From Polycladidibacter hongkongensis (GTDB lineage: Bacteria; Pseudomonadota; Alphaproteobacteria; Rhizobiales; Stappiaceae), in assembly GCF_001561995.1 (NCBI RefSeq), contig NZ_LLWC01000014.1:1-32453 (forward strand): a stretch of DNA of 32,453 nt. The letters are read 5' to 3'. The notes beneath the pieces are model-generated. The model searched no databases and was not told where the DNA came from. It saw only the letters and a program-made list of their open reading frames with translations. This document shows positions 31,835 through 32,453 of the stretch, piece after piece; within the stretch, counting starts at the first letter, position 1; every line of letters starts with the position of its first letter. Position numbers and translations under genes: made by a program.

Positions 31835-32158
31835 ATGGTTGTACGGCAATATTGCGCCTATGGCTGCAAACAACTTACCGCGGGTAGTACTTTTTTACCT
31901 GGGCACGATCAAAAGCTTCGCACCGCAATAGAGAATGCCGCGGGGGGCATCTTGAAGCTTAAAGATCTGGTTGAGGCCAATTATGGTCCCATTGTTCCGG
32001 AGCGAGGTAAAAAAGTTTGCCCCGAATGCGGGCATGTTTTTCAAGGAAATGGCTGGGACGGGATTGATGCTCATTGGCGTGCCAAGCATGAGGATGTAAT
32101 GCCATACGAACAGGCTTGGCCGCTTTTGAAAGAGGGACATTATCCCAAAACCGATTAA
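31835..32158 (+). CDS. small zinc-finger-like protein
   Basis: The ATG at 31835 follows GAGGGGAT. The 107-residue product has CAYGC near the N-terminus, then PGHDQKLRTAIEN, and a C-terminal CPECGHVFQGNGWDGIDAHW with a following H (C2H2-like: CPEC with H-x5-H). The pattern suggests a single zinc finger. Function unknown; it lies past the att core, on the opposite strand to the holin-like gene. Confidence 0.6.
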   Translation: MVVRQYCAYGCKQLTAGSTFLPGHDQKLRTAIENAAGGILKLKDLVEANYGPIVPERGKKVCPECGHVFQGNGWDGIDAHWRAKHEDVMPYEQAWPLLKEGHYPKTD

Positions 32159-32163
32159 GTACC

Positions 32164-32453
32164 TCACTTCGGCAGTTGTGGATCATCGCGCCAGCGGCGG
32201 GCGAGTTTGATCAGTCCTTCCGATAGAGCCAGCCCGCACATGCCCAGCATAAAGCCGGTGGCGCCCTCCACCCCTGCATCGGCGGGGCCAAACCAGCGCT
32301 CCAGCACCGGCGCGACCACGGGGGTGAGATAGCCCGCCACCAGCGCCCCGACCACCGTTGCGCCAATGGTGTTGGCAAGGCTGGCCCGCGGATGCACGAT
32401 CACCCGAACAAGCCCGCCGCAGATACCGGCAAGCACATGCATCAGTTTAATTC
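32164..32453 (-). CDS. holin-like small membrane protein (5' end probably outside window)
   Basis: Ninety-two residues from an ATG at 32442, but the frame stays open to the window edge (codons for IKL precede the Met), so the true start may lie outside. It has two or three hydrophobic segments, LANTIGATVVGALVAGYLTPVV and GATGFMLGMCGLALSEGLI, and a charged C-terminus RRWRDDPQLPK. This size and pattern fits phage holin-like proteins of the late lysis region. It is on the strand of the tail genes. Confidence 0.6.
   Translation of the reverse strand, partial: IKLMHVLAGICGGLVRVIVHPRASLANTIGATVVGALVAGYLTPVVAPVLERWFGPADAGVEGATGFMLGMCGLALSEGLIKLARRWRDDPQLPK

Overview
The window is most of a temperate bacteriophage genome. 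It has a lambda-type head and packaging module, a contractile (Mu/P2-type) tail baseplate, a replication module, two DNA methyltransferases, an antirepressor operon, a repressor/Cro switch, an early operon and a tyrosine integrase beside a tRNA-Ser(UGA) fragment. Composition is GC-rich except for a few AT-rich inserts. The GC-rich style and protein families suggest an alphaproteobacterial host, but no bacterial marker gene is present, so the host call is tentative.

Layout. 1-8.3 kb (minus strand, tail back to head): tail protein I (cut by the window edge), baseplate J, W/gp25, a 63-aa protein, spike V, two neck/tail-completion candidates, major capsid E, decoration D, S49 protease with a nested Nu3-like scaffold start, portal B, and gpW. 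8.3-11.9 kb: terminase large and small subunits, a 218-bp gap that is the best cos candidate, then a gpZ-like tail protein. 12-16 kb: an unknown gene in the position of a late regulator, followed by a strong terminator; a repeat-rich gap next to an SF3 helicase; and a CHC2/Toprim primase. 16.1-18.9 kb: an AT-rich membrane-protein gene on the plus strand, a Bro-N antirepressor and a 92-aa protein preceded by a C4-type antisense RNA leader, and a TerB-like/BRCT gene on the plus strand. 18.9-23.5 kb: an MT-A70 adenine methyltransferase, a C5 cytosine methyltransferase, an AT-rich pentapeptide-type membrane protein on the plus strand, a small HTH protein, a CII-like regulator and a Cro/YdaS-like HTH protein. 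23.6-24.7 kb: an XRE repressor and two small minus-strand genes, one secreted. 24.8-31.5 kb (plus strand): early operon of mostly unknown proteins including DUF2303, a hexapeptide-repeat protein, a Gp37/Gp68-type (DUF5131) protein, DUF3310, a decayed gene, an excisionase-like gene and the integrase. 31.5-32.5 kb: the tRNA-Ser attachment core, a zinc-finger-like gene and a holin-like membrane protein on the minus strand.

How it fits together. The XRE repressor and the Cro-like protein face each other across a region containing a 13-bp palindrome, TCAAA-N3-TTTGA. The same palindrome recurs twice upstream of the early plus-strand operon, once exactly in the spacer of a good sigma-70-type promoter, so one repressor probably controls both regions. 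A second, RNA-based immunity layer sits at 17.9-18.2 kb. It has a P4/P1-like arrangement: one segment (seqB) lies in a 76-nt closed structure and is complementary both to an upstream segment (seqA) and to a downstream segment (seqC) that overlaps the ribosome binding site of the first gene of the icd/ant-like operon. This is the strongest single observation in the window.

The lytic transcript apparently runs leftward from the Cro-like gene through methylation, antirepressor, replication, packaging and structure. Three plus-strand genes lie opposite to it and are candidate lysogeny-expressed cargo. The integrase-tRNA-fragment-holin order implies that the tRNA core is an attP inside a continuous phage genome, or that another prophage lies next door.
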